Source: Acidobacteriota bacterium (GTDB lineage Bacteria; Acidobacteriota; Terriglobia; Terriglobales; Acidobacteriaceae). From it: DNA of 46,954 bases. Shown piece by piece: positions 31,271 through 41,270 of the stretch. The stretch spans positions 1-46,954 of the forward strand of contig JAJYVU010000023.1 in the NCBI GenBank assembly GCA_021791875.1, written 5' to 3'. The translations under genes were made by a program, and so were the position numbers. The first letter of the stretch is position 1. Each line of letters opens with the position of its first letter. The notes under the pieces are model-generated. The model did no database searches. It saw only the letters and a list, made by a program, of their open reading frames with translations, and was not told the origin of the DNA.

Positions 31271-31739
31271 GGCCAGCGCGCCCCTCGCAACTGCTCGCCG
31301 GGATCATCGTTCGCTGCGCAGCTCCAGGCGGAGCCTGTGGCACGCGAATCGGCAGGCTTTCTTTGTATATATTGTCGTTAACTCCTGAAATTGTACGTAA
31401 ACCCGCCGCCTATTGACGGATATATAACTCCTCGGCGATACTGCTTTTCGCTTACGAACTCGCTCACGTAAAGCGTTTTATCGAAGCTGCAAGAGAGTCT
31501 GGTCTGCAGTCTTTTCCCTGCCGTTCTTCTGACAGTTGTGTGCCCAGAAGCCGGACGTGCCCGTTTTGGTGAGCATCTGCGCCCTCTAAACGTTGTTATC
31601 AGCATTTCCGGGAGACCTTATGTGTGACAGTGCAATTCGCTATTTCACGTGGAGTATGTCGAGGCTTGGCATGCTTTTCGTAACGGCTGTACTGCCTTGT
31701 ATGGCATCCGCCCGGCTGAAGATTGCGGAAGAGGTTAAT
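31271..31739. other. intergenic region with a terminator and a possible OMP remnant
   Basis: These 469 bases hold the terminator at 31332-31364. A minus-strand open frame (31605-31378) ends in KTLYVSEFVSEKQYRR followed by YPSIGGGFTYNF, which resembles the last strands of an outer-membrane barrel but has no credible N-terminus. It also covers the start region of the lipoprotein gene: an alternative in-frame ATG at 31620 has GGGAGA upstream. Confidence 0.35.
31332..31364 (+). terminator. terminator of the MerR/TPR gene
   Basis: AGCCTG pairs with CAGGCT across a 15-base loop and is followed by TTCTTTG. It lies 61 bases past the stop. The stem is short, so confidence is moderate. Confidence 0.5.
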
Positions 31740-33032
31740 ATGTATTGGAGCAAGCGCAGAATAGAATTACCGTTGCTTTCGTCCATCATTCGGATGCACG
31801 TTAATGCTGCTTCTGTTAAGCCGAGAAGAAGAATCCGAGTGTTTCTATGCTGCGCAGTTTTGTCCTTGGCCGGCTGCGCTTCCGGCAGTGGCGGGAATTC
31901 GATGTTGCCGCCGCCGCCTAAGCCGGAGATCACGGTGCAACCGCTGGATCAGACAGTGCCTTTGGGCCAGACGGCGACATTTTCTGTGACGGCAACCGGC
32001 GAAGGGAATCTCACCTACCAATGGAGCGAGAATGGCCAGGCGATTACCGGTGCCATTGGCCCCTCTTACACCACGCCGCCACTGGTGCTGGGGGCGAACG
32101 GATCGCCCGCTCTGGGTACCTTTCAGGTGACGGTCAGCAACCTCTATGGATCGGTGATGAGCAATAGCGCTACACTGACCGCAGGCCCGCGCTCGCCCAA
32201 GCCCGGTGATCTCCGCTATCTGCTCTTCCGGCAGGTCAATCTGCCGGGTTTGCTAAATGAAAGCAACAGTCAGAATACGGGCACCATGGCGGAGCCGACG
32301 AACGATGTGGAGGTGACCAAGAGTCCTGCCGTTGGTTCGCCGTTATCGTTAGGATCAAATTTTGATTGCGGTGACAACATATGCTCATGGCAATCTGCCG
32401 TACAGTTTCTGCCACCTCCGATGACGGGATTAAAGATGTACTATCTTTCGGGCCTGTATTCTAGTTTCGCGTCCGATGTACGGCCGCTGACGGCACCGAA
32501 CGACGTGATTATCTCGCTGGATTTTGAGCCTGCCTTCAATTACTATGCGGTGGCGATGGTGCAGACCTCGCAGCCCGGCGGCTTCGACTATCGGATGCAG
32601 GTGGTTTCGCCATCGCAGGTGCAGGCAACGGTGGAAGCCGATGGGCAGGAGAGCCGGATTGTCACGGCGCTTTCCTTCGGCGCAGCAGGAAATGTGCACC
32701 TCATCTCCTATGGCTGGACCGGCGATACGACCACCGTGTACGGAGCACAAACCGAATTTGTACCTCCCGGGAGCAATGTTGTCGATGCCGTACTGACGGA
32801 GGCGAAGACGCTTGCCACCGACGGCTACTTCATCAGCGCCTTCGGGGGCAACGACACAGATGGCTATCTGCTGGTCGGCATGCGGGTGAGGGGAGATCGC
32901 TTGCCCCGTTCTGTGGAACTGGTGACACCAGCGGGAAACGAGCCTGCAAGCTTCTCCTTGAATGTGCCGTATTTCACCACGGTTATTTTCCTGAAAGAGA
33001 TCGGTGCTGTGGCAGCAGTCAATGAGCGATGA
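31740..33032 (+). CDS. lipoprotein with Ig-like domain
   Basis: A 430-residue protein. A positively charged N-region (KPRRRIRVF) and the lipobox LSLAGC give a lipidated Cys at about residue 46, followed by a Gly/Ser and proline linker (SMLPPPPKP). Residues ~58-145 are an immunoglobulin-like domain (ITVQPLDQTVPLGQTATFSV, LTYQWSENGQAI, GTFQVTVSNLYGSVMSNSATL), a type common in acidobacterial surface proteins. The remaining ~280 residues are not recognised. They contain short beta-rich segments and two closely spaced cysteines (DCGDNICSW). The start at 31740 has GAAGAGG five bases upstream. It is probably anchored in the outer membrane, with function unknown. Confidence 0.75.
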   Translation: MYWSKRRIELPLLSSIIRMHVNAASVKPRRRIRVFLCCAVLSLAGCASGSGGNSMLPPPPKPEITVQPLDQTVPLGQTATFSVTATGEGNLTYQWSENGQAITGAIGPSYTTPPLVLGANGSPALGTFQVTVSNLYGSVMSNSATLTAGPRSPKPGDLRYLLFRQVNLPGLLNESNSQNTGTMAEPTNDVEVTKSPAVGSPLSLGSNFDCGDNICSWQSAVQFLPPPMTGLKMYYLSGLYSSFASDVRPLTAPNDVIISLDFEPAFNYYAVAMVQTSQPGGFDYRMQVVSPSQVQATVEADGQESRIVTALSFGAAGNVHLISYGWTGDTTTVYGAQTEFVPPGSNVVDAVLTEAKTLATDGYFISAFGGNDTDGYLLVGMRVRGDRLPRSVELVTPAGNEPASFSLNVPYFTTVIFLKEIGAVAAVNER

Positions 33033-33128
33033 CTCATGAGAAAACAGCTGGGCGTGGCGCGTCAGGCCGGGAGCCGTCCTGCGCGCCGCAGTTGCAATAA
33101 CGTTAGGGGCATCGCTCCTCCCCACAGA

Positions 33129-33161
33129 AGAAAAAGGGCTCTCCGGAGACGGAGCGCCCTT
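33129..33161 (-). terminator. intrinsic terminator of rho
   Basis: On the minus strand AAGGGCGCTCCG pairs with CGGAGAGCCCTT with a small internal mismatch, and is followed by TTTCTTC. It lies 22 bases past the rho stop. Confidence 0.75.
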
Positions 33162-33183
33162 CGTGTTGTTGCGGCCGATGCAT

Positions 33184-34434
<1,251 letters not shown>

Positions 34435-34537
34435 GTGTACCTACGGTGGGATATGGATCGATGAGAGGTAGTAAGAAGAAGGGATGAGGAGGATTTTGGA
34501 AGGTTCAGGTTTGCGCAGCCCGGGGGACAGGCCGCGC

Positions 34538-34768
34538 TTAGGCAGCGCGGCGCTGTTGAGACTGGGCAGCGGACTTGTGAGCAGCCGCCGGAGGCAAGGA
34601 ACCCTGCATGGGATTTGCTCCATGGAAATGGGCCAGCACTTCATTCGTCGTGTCCTGCAGACGGGTGCTGGGCTTATGAAGCTTGCGGGTCGCCTTGGAT
34701 GCGAGCTGGCAGAGCTGGTAACGATTGCTTACATGGGTTAATGCCCCAAAAACAAGATCAGAGCGCAT
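34538..34768 (-). CDS. rpoZ: probable RNA polymerase omega subunit
   Basis: A 76-residue protein (MRSDLVFGALTHVSNRYQLC, QLASKATRKLHKP...TTNEVLAHFHGANP). The SNRYQLCQLASKATRKL segment fits the conserved omega helix (RY-L---AAKRAR-L), and total length matches omega. Omega assists folding and assembly of the beta' subunit. AGGAGG stands 12 bases before this ATG; an in-frame TTG at 34777 is only three bases from it, so the ATG is preferred. A hairpin (GCCGCGC 34531-34537 / GCGCGGC 34545-34551) brackets the stop codon. It is followed by rho. Identification is by pattern only; a small unrelated helical protein is the alternative. Confidence 0.6.
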   Translation of the reverse strand: MRSDLVFGALTHVSNRYQLCQLASKATRKLHKPSTRLQDTTNEVLAHFHGANPMQGSLPPAAAHKSAAQSQQRRAA

Positions 34769-35276
34769 AAAGATCAAATTCCTCCTGTACTACGACGGGC
34801 CAAAAAGATTATGAGAGGCCAAGTGTGAGAGAACTATGGAACATATACTTAGACGCTCAAGACCGCCGGTTTGGTCACAATTTCTCAACGGCTGAGGGCA
34901 AATTTTTCGCCCTGACAGTAACGTAAATCAGTCACTTCACGTACCTGGCCGTGCTCAGAAGACACGCAACGGGCTGATTGCACCGTTCAGGGTGCTGACC
35001 GCAATGCGCGCATCATCTGAAACAGGGAGCCAGAGACGGAATTGACACGGAAACCCTAAAAAGAGGCTTCACGAGCTACCAGCCATGAGTACCGTAAATG
35101 GAGTTGCGTTTGAGGTCAACAATTTTTTTTCAAAAATTGCATAATTGTCATTCCATGATTGGAATTCTTTGTTAAGTACCTGTTTTTCAATGGATTATGT
35201 TTTTCGGTTTCGAACTTCCCGGTATCCTGGCTGCGTCATATACCAAAACTCATAGAAATCTGGCGAGTTGCAACGA
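34769..35276. other. 508-base AT-richer noncoding region upstream of rpoZ
   Basis: No open frame with natural composition is seen. It includes a small hairpin (AGGGCAAA/TTCGCCCT around 34894-34914) and a strongly AT-rich patch at 35120-35215 with CAATTTTT/AAAAATTG pairing. The rpoZ-rho promoter probably lies at the left side. The region is long and AT-rich for this gene-dense window. Confidence 0.4.
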
Positions 35277-36848
35277 TCAATTCCAGTAGCTGCGGTCCAG
35301 GGTGCGGTACTGGATGGCTTCGGCGATGTGGGGAAGCGAAACAGACACCTCTCCTGCCAGATCGGCGATGGTGCGGGCGACCTTGAGGATGCGGTCATGG
35401 GCGCGAGCGGTGAGGCCCTGCTGTTGCATGGCGCGCTCGAGCAGCCGCTCGGCATCAGGGCTCAGTTCACAGTAGCGGCGAATCTGGGGGGTGCTCATCT
35501 GCGCGTTGGAGTAGGTCCTGAACTTGCCGTGGGTGGCTTCTTTCTGGAAGCGCTCGGCCTGGATTCTACGGGCCTTGAGTACGCGCTCGCGAATCGTAGC
35601 GGAGCTTTCGCTGGCGGCGCCCGATCGCAACTCGCGGTACTGCACGGCGGGCACTTCGATGTGGATGTCGATGCGGTCGAGCAGCGGCCCGGAGACCTTG
35701 GCCACGTAGCGCTGAATGATGGGCGGCGTACAGTGGCACTCACGGGATCGGTCGTTAAAGTAGCCGCAGGGGCAGGGATTCATCGCGGCGGCGAGCATGA
35801 AGGCGGCGGGAAAGCTGAGCGACATGGAGGCGCGGGCGATGACGACATTGCGGTCTTCGAGCGGCTGGCGCATGACCTCGAGCACGTTGCGTGGAAACTC
35901 TGGCAGCTCATCGAGAAAGAGGACGCCATTGTGGGCCAGCGAGACTTCGCCGGGACGGGGGATGACGCCGCCTCCGATGAGGCCGGCGTCGGAGATGGTG
36001 TGATGCGGTGAACGGAAGGGGCGGTGCGTGACCAGGCCGGCTTCGGCGTCGAGTACACCGGCAACAGAGTGAATCTTGGTGGTTTCGAGAGCTTCGTCGA
36101 AGCTGAGCGGCGCGAGGATGGAGGGCAGCCGCTTGGCGAGCATGGTTTTGCCGGAACCGGGCGGGCCGATCATGAGGATGTTGTGGCCGCCGGCGGCCGC
36201 CACTTCAAGAGCGCGCTTGGCGGCCTGCTGTCCGCGAACGTCGGCGAAGTCGGGACCGTGGTACTGCTGTTCGGAGAGAACCTGCTCGGCTTCGATCCTG
36301 AATGCGGGAGTGTGGATGCCGCCATTCCCGGCGGCGTTGAGGAGTTCGCGGGCCTGATTGAGCGTCTCGACGGGATAGACCGAGACGCCGTCGACCACAG
36401 CAGCCTCGCGGGCATTGGCTTTGGGGATGACGAGGTGACGAATACCACGCTCGCGGGCAGCGACGGCAACCGGCAACATGCCCGGAACCGGGCGCAGAGT
36501 GCCGTCCAGACCGAGCTCGCCGATCAGCAGAAACTGGCTGAGATCCTGCAGTTGCAGCGCGCCGTATGCGCCGAGGATGCCGATGGCCATGGGCAGGTCA
36601 AAGCCGGAGCCTTCCTTTTTGATGTCTGCCGGCGCGAGGTTGATGACGATCGTCGTCGGCGGGATGTCGAAGCCGGAGTTCTTGATGGCCGCGCGGACGC
36701 GATCGCGGCTTTCGCGCACGGCGGCATCGGGCAGGCCCACGGTGTGGAAGCGGTCTTCCAGGGTCTTGATGCCGGAGAAGTCGACTTCGACATCGATGAT
36801 ATTGGCGTCGATGCCGTAGACGGCGGCGCTGAGCGCTTTGAAAAGCAT
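35277..36848 (-). CDS. comM: ComM/YifB family AAA+ ATPase (Mg-chelatase-like)
   Basis: A 523-residue protein of the YifB/ComM family. In naturally competent bacteria ComM is a hexameric helicase that promotes branch migration during recombination of transformed DNA. The N-terminal LonC-like domain ([38 protein letters not shown]) precedes the AAA+ core with Walker [20 protein letters not shown] and Walker [12 protein letters not shown]. Sensor region [11 protein letters not shown] with a Cys pair and the C-terminal helical domain ([19 protein letters not shown]) are present. All blocks are intact. No Shine-Dalgarno of strength is evident at the ATG. Confidence 0.93.
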   Translation of the reverse strand: MLFKALSAAVYGIDANIIDVEVDFSGIKTLEDRFHTVGLPDAAVRESRDRVRAAIKNSGFDIPPTTIVINLAPADIKKEGSGFDLPMAIGILGAYGALQLQDLSQFLLIGELGLDGTLRPVPGMLPVAVAARERGIRHLVIPKANAREAAVVDGVSVYPVETLNQARELLNAAGNGGIHTPAFRIEAEQVLSEQQYHGPDFADVRGQQAAKRALEVAAAGGHNILMIGPPGSGKTMLAKRLPSILAPLSFDEALETTKIHSVAGVLDAEAGLVTHRPFRSPHHTISDAGLIGGGVIPRPGEVSLAHNGVLFLDELPEFPRNVLEVMRQPLEDRNVVIARASMSLSFPAAFMLAAAMNPCPCGYFNDRSRECHCTPPIIQRYVAKVSGPLLDRIDIHIEVPAVQYRELRSGAASESSATIRERVLKARRIQAERFQKEATHGKFRTYSNAQMSTPQIRRYCELSPDAERLLERAMQQQGLTARAHDRILKVARTIADLAGEVSVSLPHIAEAIQYRTLDRSYWN

Positions 36849-36916
36849 AAGGGTGGTCGCGTCTCAGGATCGCCCGACTGGAACAGCAAAGGAAACGGTA
36901 CTAAAGACACCCTCAG

Positions 36917-36949
36917 GAAGAAAGAGCCGCCGGTGAACCGGCAGCTCTT
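36917..36949 (-). terminator. intrinsic terminator of the 36967-37587 gene
   Basis: On the minus strand AAGAGC-T-GCCGG pairs with CCGGC-G-GCTCTT around a 4-base loop, followed by TTCTTCCT. It lies 17 bases past the stop. Confidence 0.75.
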
Positions 36950-36966
36950 CGATTCAGACAGCAGAA

Positions 36967-37587
36967 TCAGCCTGCCATGCTGGCAGAAGGGTGCACGGGG
37001 GCAATCGCGATGCGCAACTGCGTGCCCGCAGGCAGGCGAATCTTGCCGCGCTTGCTCAGGAATGTCCCGGAGACATGGCTGAGGACTGCAGCTTGCAACG
37101 AGACATTGTTGAGGACACCGGCTTCCTGGTCAATTTTTTCTTTTGGGGAAACCGGATGCGAGGTGTCTGGAAAATATTGTGACTCGCCAGAGTAGAATCC
37201 ATCGGCCGGAGGCATGGCGCCGAGGAGTGTGGCTTTGATGGGGACGACGTGGCCGTTCTTCAGGCGCGCCTCGCTGAAGACCAAACCGACACGGGTCGTT
37301 TTGTTATGCCCCCGCTGCAGTTGGCTGACTTTTCCGATGAGTTGTGTATTGCGTGGAAGCACCATGCCATGATCCGTGCGCAGTTCCATGGTGAGATGTG
37401 CGGTAACGCGTTGCCCGAGCGATATGCGGCTGGAGTTGAGAGCGTGATTCAGCTGTGCATTGGTGCTCATCAGCTGCATGGTTGCAGGCGAAGCCGCCGT
37501 GGAAGCAGCCAGAGCAGGCCCCACGGCGAACAGGATGGTCGCCAGAGAAAGTGCGGCGAACCGGAAAGTGCGGGTAAGAGACTTCAT
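36967..37587 (-). CDS. secreted VGD/LPxGT-family protein, fourth paralogue
   Basis: A 206-residue secreted protein. AAGGAG lies before ATG 37587, and the signal peptide is MKSLTRTFRFAALSLATILF...ALA. The family domain shows VTAHLTMEL, VLPRNTQLIGKVSQLQRGHN and KNGHVVPIKATLLGA. The C-terminus has LPAGTQLRIAIAPVHPS, the same GTQ-hydrophobic strand as in the three proteins at 89-3019. The VGD turn is replaced by LGQRVTAHL. A segment PVSPKEKIDQEAGVLNNVSL between the two conserved parts is specific to this member. It is far from the other copies, so the family is dispersed. Function unknown. Confidence 0.82.
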   Translation of the reverse strand: MKSLTRTFRFAALSLATILFAVGPALAASTAASPATMQLMSTNAQLNHALNSSRISLGQRVTAHLTMELRTDHGMVLPRNTQLIGKVSQLQRGHNKTTRVGLVFSEARLKNGHVVPIKATLLGAMPPADGFYSGESQYFPDTSHPVSPKEKIDQEAGVLNNVSLQAAVLSHVSGTFLSKRGKIRLPAGTQLRIAIAPVHPSASMAG

Positions 37588-37856
37588 AGTCGGATACTCC
37601 TTTGGCTGCTCGAGGAGCATCTGTCGTGCACGGTCGAACCGGGTCCTCCGAGCAGCGATCTAATCGTTGGACGCAGGCGTAGCTCGGGCGGCGAAGTTCC
37701 GGCGAGGAAAATCGATCCATCGAAAAAGGTTGCCTGAGAAGGTCAAAATGGCACGTGTTGCTTCGGGGACCATGGATCTGGGCATGTTCTCGTTGGGCGC
37801 GACCGAGCCTGCCGTGCAGATGCGGCGCGACGGCAGGGGGCGATTGGAAAAACTGT

Positions 37857-38102
37857 CTAATTGACGAGGGCGACGCGTTCGAGTTCCGCCTGCATGCACT
37901 CAGGTGAGCAGGTCATTCGTTCGATCTGGAGAGCGACTTCCGCCACCCGTTGGGAGTCCACGCTGTATCCGCGGCCCATAAGGAAGGTGGTGAGGATTTC
38001 GGCTGCCTGCCTGCTGTCAATTCCCGCTCGCAGCAGGTCGGCGCGCAGATTGGCGAGTTCGGCTGCGGAGAACTTCTCGACTTGATCTGGCCGGGTATTC
38101 AT
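37857..38102 (-). CDS. small helical protein of unknown function
   Basis: An 81-residue protein (MNTRPDQVEKFSAAELANLR, ADLLRAGIDSRQAAEILTTF, MGRGYSVDSQRVAEVALQIE, RMTCSPECMQAELERVALVN). Strong helical periodicity and a CSPEC pair near the C-terminus are visible, with no signal peptide. GAGGAAAGA precedes ATG 38102; a longer frame to 38192 is less natural. I do not recognise the family. It lies between the secreted paralogue gene and the Trm112-like gene, all on the minus strand. Confidence 0.6.
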   Translation of the reverse strand: MNTRPDQVEKFSAAELANLRADLLRAGIDSRQAAEILTTFLMGRGYSVDSQRVAEVALQIERMTCSPECMQAELERVALVN

Positions 38103-38245
38103 GGGCTCTTTCCTCTGCCTGTTTAGACACGTGAGGCGGGGTATGTGTTGCTGGGCTAGGGGTGAATTTGGTCCTGCTCCTTCATGACGCAAGTGAGCGT
38201 CTTCGCTGCAGCCGACTGAGGTATCGGACGGAAGAACGTCAAGGG

Positions 38246-38419
38246 TTACGAGATTGCGCGCTCCACAATGAGTACGGGGATGCCGTCTTTGATCTTGTAC
38301 CGGCGCCCGCAGGCCTTACAGGTGATGGACGGTTCTTCCCCAGCGATGGTGAGCGGGCCGCGGCAAGCAGGACATACAATCAGGTCGAGCATGCTCGTAA
38401 TGTTGTCAGCGACGGGCAT
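38246..38419 (-). CDS. Trm112-like (UPF0434/YcaR) zinc protein
   Basis: A 57-residue protein: MPVADNITSMLDLIVCPACR, GPLTIAGEEPSITCKACGRR, YKIKDGIPVLIVERAIS. The pattern L-I-VCP-C-GPL...L-C-C-R-Y-I-DGIPV is that of the Trm112/UPF0434 family. Family members are small zinc proteins; Trm112 itself activates methyltransferases, and bacterial members are often found next to lipid A or kinase genes. Two CxxC pairs give one zinc site. The ribosome binding site is weak. It is divergent from coaE, with 36 bases between the starts, so the coaE promoter must overlap its coding region. Confidence 0.8.
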   Translation of the reverse strand: MPVADNITSMLDLIVCPACRGPLTIAGEEPSITCKACGRRYKIKDGIPVLIVERAIS

Positions 38420-38455
38420 AGAAGCAGTGTACCGGCGCCGCGTAAGGAGTTGGAT

Positions 38456-39133
38456 TTGCTACGAGTGGGATTGACGGGCGGAATCGGGAGCGGCAAGTCG
38501 ACGGTCGCCCAGATGTTTCGGGAGCAGGGCATCGAAGTGATCGAAGCCGACGCGGTGGGGCGGGAGCTGATGGAGCCGGGGCAGAGCGCCTACCGCGCCA
38601 TCGTGGAGCACTTTGGACCCGAAGTGGTGCGCGCCGATGGCCGCCTGGACCGTGCGCGCCTGGCGGAACTCGCCTTTGGGCAAGGGCGGCTGAAGGAGCT
38701 CAATGCGCTGGTGCATCCGCCGGTGATTGCCGCGCAGGAGCGGTGGATGCGGGAGATTTTTGCCCGCGATCCCCATGCCGTTGCGATGGTGGAATCGGCG
38801 CTGATTTTTGAGGCGAGCCGTGGTGAGAATGCCAGTGTGCCGGGATGGCGGGACCGATTTGACCGGGTGCTGCTGGTGACTGCGCCCGATGCAGTGAAGA
38901 TCGAGCGATATGTCAGCCGGGTGCTGGCTGCAGAGCCGGGTCACTCGAAGGAACGCGCAGCGGAGGTGGAACGGGACGCGCGTGCGCGGCTGGCGCGGCA
39001 GATTCCGGATGGGGTGAAGATTCCTCTGTGTGATGCAGTCATCGACAATTCGGGTACAGTCGAGGCAACCCGGCAGCAGGTTGACTGCCTTGCCGCGGCG
39101 TTGCATACCGCGGCGAAAACGATTCGTAACTAA
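38456..39133 (+). CDS. coaE: dephospho-CoA kinase
   Basis: A 225-residue enzyme for the last step of coenzyme A synthesis, phosphorylating the 3'-OH of dephospho-CoA. Walker A is GLTGGIGSGKST at the N-terminus. IEADAVGRELMEPGQ, the LVHPPVIAAQERWM lid region and VLLVTAPDAVKIERYVSR are typical. The start is TTG 38456 (LLRVGLTGG), six bases after AAGGAG (38444-38449). Upstream in-frame codons have no kinase character and run antisense to the Trm112-like gene. It is followed after 130 bases by the HtrA gene. Confidence 0.93.
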   Translation: MLRVGLTGGIGSGKSTVAQMFREQGIEVIEADAVGRELMEPGQSAYRAIVEHFGPEVVRADGRLDRARLAELAFGQGRLKELNALVHPPVIAAQERWMREIFARDPHAVAMVESALIFEASRGENASVPGWRDRFDRVLLVTAPDAVKIERYVSRVLAAEPGHSKERAAEVERDARARLARQIPDGVKIPLCDAVIDNSGTVEATRQQVDCLAAALHTAAKTIRN

Positions 39134-39263
39134 GGCGGTAGACTGGAATCAGCACTTCTTGTGCCGGTGGCGTACGTGGCTCTTGCCGGCAGTTTAGAGG
39201 CGCTATTTGCTTCAGGGGGTTGTCGGCCCGGAAGCAAATAGCAGTCCCCTGGTAAGGATACGC

Positions 39264-40505
39264 ATGAAACTCCGTCAAATTGCATTGGTGCTGCTCATGG
39301 TGGGCGGCTTCTGGTTTCTTCTTTCGCACCTTGGCTCCGAGGGAAATTTCGGCGTATTTGCCAAGCCCGATCCCTCGTCGTTGACGCTGAATGTAGTGAA
39401 CACCGAGCCCAAATATCTGCCCGAAGAAGAAAACAATATCAATGTGTATAAGCGTGCTCTGCCGTCGGTGGTGAATATCACCTCGACGTCGGTGGGGCTG
39501 AATTTCTTCTATGGGCTAGTGCCGCAGCAGGGGCAGGGTTCGGGCTTTATTCTCGATAAAGCCGGATACATTCTGACCAATTATCACGTGATTGCCGGAG
39601 CGCAGAACATCGAAGTGCAGACTTGGGACAAGCACCGCTACAAGGCGACGCTGGTGGGCGGAGATCGCGCTCACGACCTGGCGTTGCTAAAGATCGATGC
39701 GCCAAATTTGCAGCCCGCGGTTCTGGCCAGTTCAAAGAACCTGCAGGTGGGGCAGCAGGTATACGCCATTGGCAATCCCTTCGGGTTGAGCGGGACGATG
39801 ACCTCGGGCATTATCAGCGCGATTCGCTCCGTGCGCGGCCCGACCGGAGTGCTGATCCAGAATGCGATTCAGACCGATGCGCCGATCAATCCCGGCAACT
39901 CGGGCGGGCCGCTCCTGAACTCGCAGGGCGAAGTGATCGGCATCAATTCGATGATTGCTACCAATCCGAACAACCAGGTGCAGGTGGAGCAGAGCGCCGG
40001 TATCGGCTTTGCGATTCCAATCGACACGGCGAAAGCGGTGCTGCTGGATCTGAAGCGTTATGGGCATGCGATGCGTCCGACACTGGGCATTGAAACACTG
40101 CCGATTGGGCCGTATCTGGCGCAGCAGATGAATCTACCGGTGAATTATGGACTGTTGATTGAGCGGGTCTTTCCGGGTGGTCCGGCGGCCCAGGCCGGTC
40201 TACATGGCGGCAACCAGATTGCCTACCTGGGGAACCAGCAGATTTATATCGGCGGCGATCTGATTGTGTCGATGGATGGGCACCAGGTGACGAATCAGCG
40301 GGACATGTCGGACATCATGGACGGGCTGCGACCGGGAGAAACGATCACCATCACCGCGTATCGTGGCAGTCGCAAGATGATCTTCCATGTGAAGCTGGGC
40401 GTGGCAGGCGAGAACGGACCTGAAGAAACTGCACAGAACCGTGTGCCGGCACAAAGTGTGGTGCATGCCGCCCTCTACCATGTTTTTCACGCCGGAAAAT
40501 CGTAA
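39264..40505 (+). CDS. HtrA/DegP-type S1C serine protease with PDZ domain
   Basis: A 413-residue membrane-anchored periplasmic protease. A single N-terminal membrane segment (IALVLLMVGGFWFLLSHL) precedes a trypsin-like domain with catalytic His108 (LTNYHVIAG), Asp138 (AHDLALLKI) and Ser213 (PINPGNSGGPLLN). One PDZ domain (~310-395, LLIERVFPGGPAAQAGLHGG, GETITITAYRG) follows. This is the DegS-like layout (anchor, protease, one PDZ), so either a sigma-E-type sensor protease or general quality control is possible. AAGGA precedes ATG 39264. It is 24 bases upstream of the NodB gene and probably cotranscribed with it. Confidence 0.93.
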   Translation: MKLRQIALVLLMVGGFWFLLSHLGSEGNFGVFAKPDPSSLTLNVVNTEPKYLPEEENNINVYKRALPSVVNITSTSVGLNFFYGLVPQQGQGSGFILDKAGYILTNYHVIAGAQNIEVQTWDKHRYKATLVGGDRAHDLALLKIDAPNLQPAVLASSKNLQVGQQVYAIGNPFGLSGTMTSGIISAIRSVRGPTGVLIQNAIQTDAPINPGNSGGPLLNSQGEVIGINSMIATNPNNQVQVEQSAGIGFAIPIDTAKAVLLDLKRYGHAMRPTLGIETLPIGPYLAQQMNLPVNYGLLIERVFPGGPAAQAGLHGGNQIAYLGNQQIYIGGDLIVSMDGHQVTNQRDMSDIMDGLRPGETITITAYRGSRKMIFHVKLGVAGENGPEETAQNRVPAQSVVHAALYHVFHAGKS

Positions 40506-40529
40506 AGGGAAAGCGACCGTAGAGGCAGG

Positions 40530-41270
40530 ATGGCGAACGGTATGAATATTCTGACGTCTGCTCTTGCAGCAACGGGCGTGGCAGGGCTGGCCGTGGGCGG
40601 ATTCGCGTACGCGGCTCTGTGGCCGGGGTCACAAATTTTCGGCAGCACGATTCGCGGCGGGAGCGATCCGAGCGAGATTGCCCTGACCTTTGACGACGGC
40701 CCGAATGACGCTTGTACGGGGGCGCTGCTGGAGGTGCTGGCGAAGCATGACGTGCGTGCCACGTTCTTCATGGTGGGTCAATATGCGCGCCAGAGCCCGG
40801 CGCTGGCGAGGCGCGTGCACGAGGCAGGGCACCTGGTGGGGAATCACACGGTGACGCATCCACTTCTGGCGCGTGCCTCTCCGCGACGCGTGCGCGAGGA
40901 ACTGGCTGGCTGCAACGCGATTCTGGAAGACACGCTGGGCGAGTCGGTACGGTATTTTCGCCCGCCGTTTGGCGGCAGACGCCCGGACGTGCTGCGTACG
41001 GCGCGGGAACTGGGACTCGTTCCCGTGACGTGGAATGTGACCGGTCACGACTGGGCGCAGAAATCCGCGGAGGAAGTCTACGGAATCGTGAAGGCAGGGA
41101 TTGCTCGCAACCGGCGACGCGGCAGGGGATCGAATGTGCTGCTGCACGATGGCGGCCACCTGACCATGGGCGCAGACCGCAGCCGCACCCTGCGCGCAGT
41201 GGAAATGCTGCTGGCGCAGGATGCGGCGGGCCGCAGATTCGTGACCGTCGACCGATGGGATTCGGTTTAG
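40530..41270 (+). CDS. polysaccharide deacetylase (NodB/CE4)
   Basis: A 246-residue CE4-family hydrolase. It has an N-terminal membrane or signal segment (LTSALAATGVAGLAVGGFAY) and the NodB motifs in order: LTFDDGPND (Asp55-Asp56), GNHTVTHP (His106 and His110 as metal ligands), RPPFGGRRP, VTWNVTGHDW and LLHDGGH. CE4 enzymes remove N-acetyl groups from peptidoglycan, chitin oligomers or exopolysaccharide at the cell surface. Length suggests a single catalytic domain. It lies 24 bases after the HtrA gene, and its 3' end overlaps the convergent YggX-like gene by four bases. Confidence 0.92.
   Translation: MANGMNILTSALAATGVAGLAVGGFAYAALWPGSQIFGSTIRGGSDPSEIALTFDDGPNDACTGALLEVLAKHDVRATFFMVGQYARQSPALARRVHEAGHLVGNHTVTHPLLARASPRRVREELAGCNAILEDTLGESVRYFRPPFGGRRPDVLRTARELGLVPVTWNVTGHDWAQKSAEEVYGIVKAGIARNRRRGRGSNVLLHDGGHLTMGADRSRTLRAVEMLLAQDAAGRRFVTVDRWDSV

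Noticed and set aside
37667..37864. 65-codon plus-strand ORF between two minus-strand genes
   Set aside because: No recognisable motif, overlaps the 3' end of the 37857-38102 gene, no supporting context.
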